Part shown: positions 62,932-64,000 of the stretch, piece after piece | How positions within the stretch are numbered: the stretch's first letter is position 1 | How the letters are laid out: each line of letters starts with the position of its first letter | Origin: Virgibacillus dokdonensis | Lineage (GTDB): Bacteria > Bacillota > Bacilli > Bacillales > Amphibacillaceae | DNA: 64,000 nt | Direction: 5' to 3' | Assembly: GCF_900166595.1 (NCBI RefSeq) | Contig: NZ_LT745763.1 | Span: 1 to 64,000, forward strand | Program-made: the position numbers and the translations under genes | Notes under the pieces: model-generated | What the model was told of the DNA's origin: nothing | The model's database searches: none | Seen by the model: only the letters and a program-made list of their open reading frames with translations

Positions 62932-62990
62932 TTGATTTGATTCGTTCCAGTCGCTACGTTGCTAACCGGGCGCCCCGAGCCTTTGTTCTA
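62932..62990 (+). repeat. Dispersed repeat A, 3' fragment (copy 6)
   Basis: TTGATTCGTTCCAGTCGCTACGTTGC-type end block up to CCCCGAGCCTTTGTTCT, nearly identical to the end of copy 1 (28680-28730). Only the terminal ~59 bp are present, between the resA-like stop and the response-regulator start. Confidence 0.75.
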
Positions 62991-63010
62991 TTTGTTTCGT
63001 ACAGCTTTCT

Positions 63011-63616
63011 TTACTCCATTTTTTCAAACTCTTGTACCATTAGATCATAGTTCATAGCTCCAAATGCTTTGTATTGAATAATACCATTACTGTCGACCAT
63101 AAAAGTAGTCGGGATAGGCTGAATTTGGTAGGTATTTGCAACTTCTGTATTTTCGTCTTTTAAAATGGGAAACGTAAGTTCAAAATCAGTGACGAAGTTC
63201 TGGATCGTCATTAAATCACTTTCTGTTTCTGTTAAGTTAACAGCTAAAATATTTATATCCTTATTTTCATAGAATTTTTGCATATCTGGCATCTCTGCTC
63301 GACAAGGCGGACACCACGTAGCCCAGAAGTTCACCATCACACGTTCACCGCGTAATTCGGATAATTGAATCGATTCTCCGTCCATTGTAGACAAATTGAA
63401 ATCAGGAGCGAGATTACCGACCTCTAAGCCAACTTCACTGGAATCCCCTGTTTTTTCCGTTTCACTTGTTTGATTTTCTTGTGTCGTGATTTGATTGCCA
63501 CTTCCAGCAGGGGGCGCATCTACTTGTTCTGCAGTATCGTTGGATGACAATACAAAATCGTATAACGCCCACGAGAACATGCCCATTATAATAATAATCA
63601 AAATTGCTTTTTTCAT
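63011..63616 (-). CDS. Membrane-anchored thioredoxin-like protein (ResA/TlpA type)
   Basis: A 201-residue thiol-disulfide protein: N-terminal membrane anchor (LIIIIMGMFSWALYDFV), a low-complexity linker rich in Q/T/E (residues ~30-65), then a TlpA domain with FWATWCPPCRAEMP (active-site CPPC near residue 106) and cis-proline QPIPTTFMV. It acts outside the membrane, probably reducing apocytochrome c or other thiols, with electrons from the adjacent CcdA. AGGAGG precedes the ATG. Confidence 0.9.
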   Translation of the reverse strand: MKKAILIIIIMGMFSWALYDFVLSSNDTAEQVDAPPAGSGNQITTQENQTSETEKTGDSSEVGLEVGNLAPDFNLSTMDGESIQLSELRGERVMVNFWATWCPPCRAEMPDMQKFYENKDINILAVNLTETESDLMTIQNFVTDFELTFPILKDENTEVANTYQIQPIPTTFMVDSNGIIQYKAFGAMNYDLMVQEFEKME

Positions 63617-63628
63617 AAATCTTTCCTC

Positions 63629-64000
63629 CTATCCTAAGTTGGTTAACCAAGTATCTTGAACGAGGTTTAATAAAAACGCAGAAATTCGTGGCATGAAGCC
63701 TGTAAATAGTAGAATACCCATGAGAATCATGATAACTCCACCGATTTTCATAATAATTCCACTATATCTAACGATCCATCTTGTAGAACCAAGAAAGAAA
63801 GTAAGGATAAGAAAAGGAAGTGCAAATCCGATGACATAAAATATCGTGTACCAAGCTCCCTGTGTCGGGTTAGCTGCTGCGACAATTAAAATGGACGCAA
63901 AAATAGGACCAATACATGGCGTCCAACCTGCTGCAAACCCCATCCCTACAAACACTGTACCTAAATATCCTACCGGTTTACTTGCAAAGCGAAATCGTTT
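63629..64000 (-). CDS. ccdA: Cytochrome c biogenesis protein CcdA (5' end outside window)
   Basis: The C-terminal ~123 residues of a membrane thiol-electron carrier. The frame stays open to the window edge (RFRFASKPVGYLGTVFVGMGFAAGWTPCIGP...), so the start and first cysteine lie beyond 64000. One redox cysteine is seen in GWTPCIGPIF. Four hydrophobic segments follow. It would pass electrons from cytoplasmic thioredoxin to the ResA-like protein, whose start lies 12 bp downstream of this stop. Confidence 0.9.
   Translation of the reverse strand, partial: KRFRFASKPVGYLGTVFVGMGFAAGWTPCIGPIFASILIVAAANPTQGAWYTIFYVIGFALPFLILTFFLGSTRWIVRYSGIIMKIGGVIMILMGILLFTGFMPRISAFLLNLVQDTWLTNLG

Overview
The window is low-GC DNA from an endospore-forming Bacillaceae. 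The evidence is Gram-positive ribosome-binding sites with frequent GTG/TTG starts, the sporulation genes prkA, yhbH and spoVR, and an mntABCD operon in Bacillus order. Overall gene content recalls Virgibacillus/Oceanobacillus-type halotolerant bacilli; that assignment is an impression, not a measurement. No rRNA or tRNA gene was seen.

Left part (1-10.7 kb): a complete type I-C CRISPR-Cas locus (cas3-cas5c-cas8c-cas7c-cas4-cas1-cas2) lies between two CRISPR arrays that point away from it. Array 1 runs leftward off the window edge (9 repeats visible) and array 2 runs rightward (25 repeats including a truncated last one). Their repeats differ at two loop bases. The two leaders are related mirror images, and each begins with the same 49-bp element, perfectly identical on both sides. 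cas8c contains a strong internal ribosome-binding site where a separate Cas11c subunit is expected.

10.7-25.7 kb: metabolic and regulatory genes. These are a TetR/DsbA-like divergent pair with a perfect operator dyad, a LysR/YeiH divergent pair, a sugar O-acetyltransferase, a tiny phospholipase A2-like protein, and a mannose-type PTS (IIA-IIB-IIC-IID) with an unusual kinase-like/mannose-6-P isomerase fusion and a GntR regulator. Three copies of one palindrome tie the regulator to both targets. A TraB-like protein and an SLC13 anion transporter follow. Next to the transporter is a CitA/DcuS-type two-component system whose sensor kinase is broken by a one-base deletion in an A-run.

28.8-41.1 kb: a C-P lyase phosphonate pathway: phnF, phnGHIJKML, a PHP-type cyclic phosphodiesterase (phnPP), then the phnDCEE transporter. 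PhoP-box-like repeats precede phnG. An intact 1548-bp IS4-family element with 17-bp inverted ends and a 9-bp target duplication sits just behind the operon terminator.

43-64 kb: prkA, a yhbH gene interrupted by an in-frame TGA, mntABCD with two MntR-like boxes, spoVR, ypjP, a sirtuin, a YkvI-like transporter, a DUF21/CBS (CNNM-type) protein, a CstR-like regulator, arsRBC, an OmpR-type two-component pair, and a ResA-like thioredoxin with ccdA running off the right edge.

The intergenic spaces carry at least two dispersed repeat families (about 200-bp 'A', at least six copies all in the same orientation, and 'B', at least three copies) plus short 'C' elements. Repeat A often lies directly behind intrinsic terminators, one copy is split by the IS, and one is nested inside a B copy.
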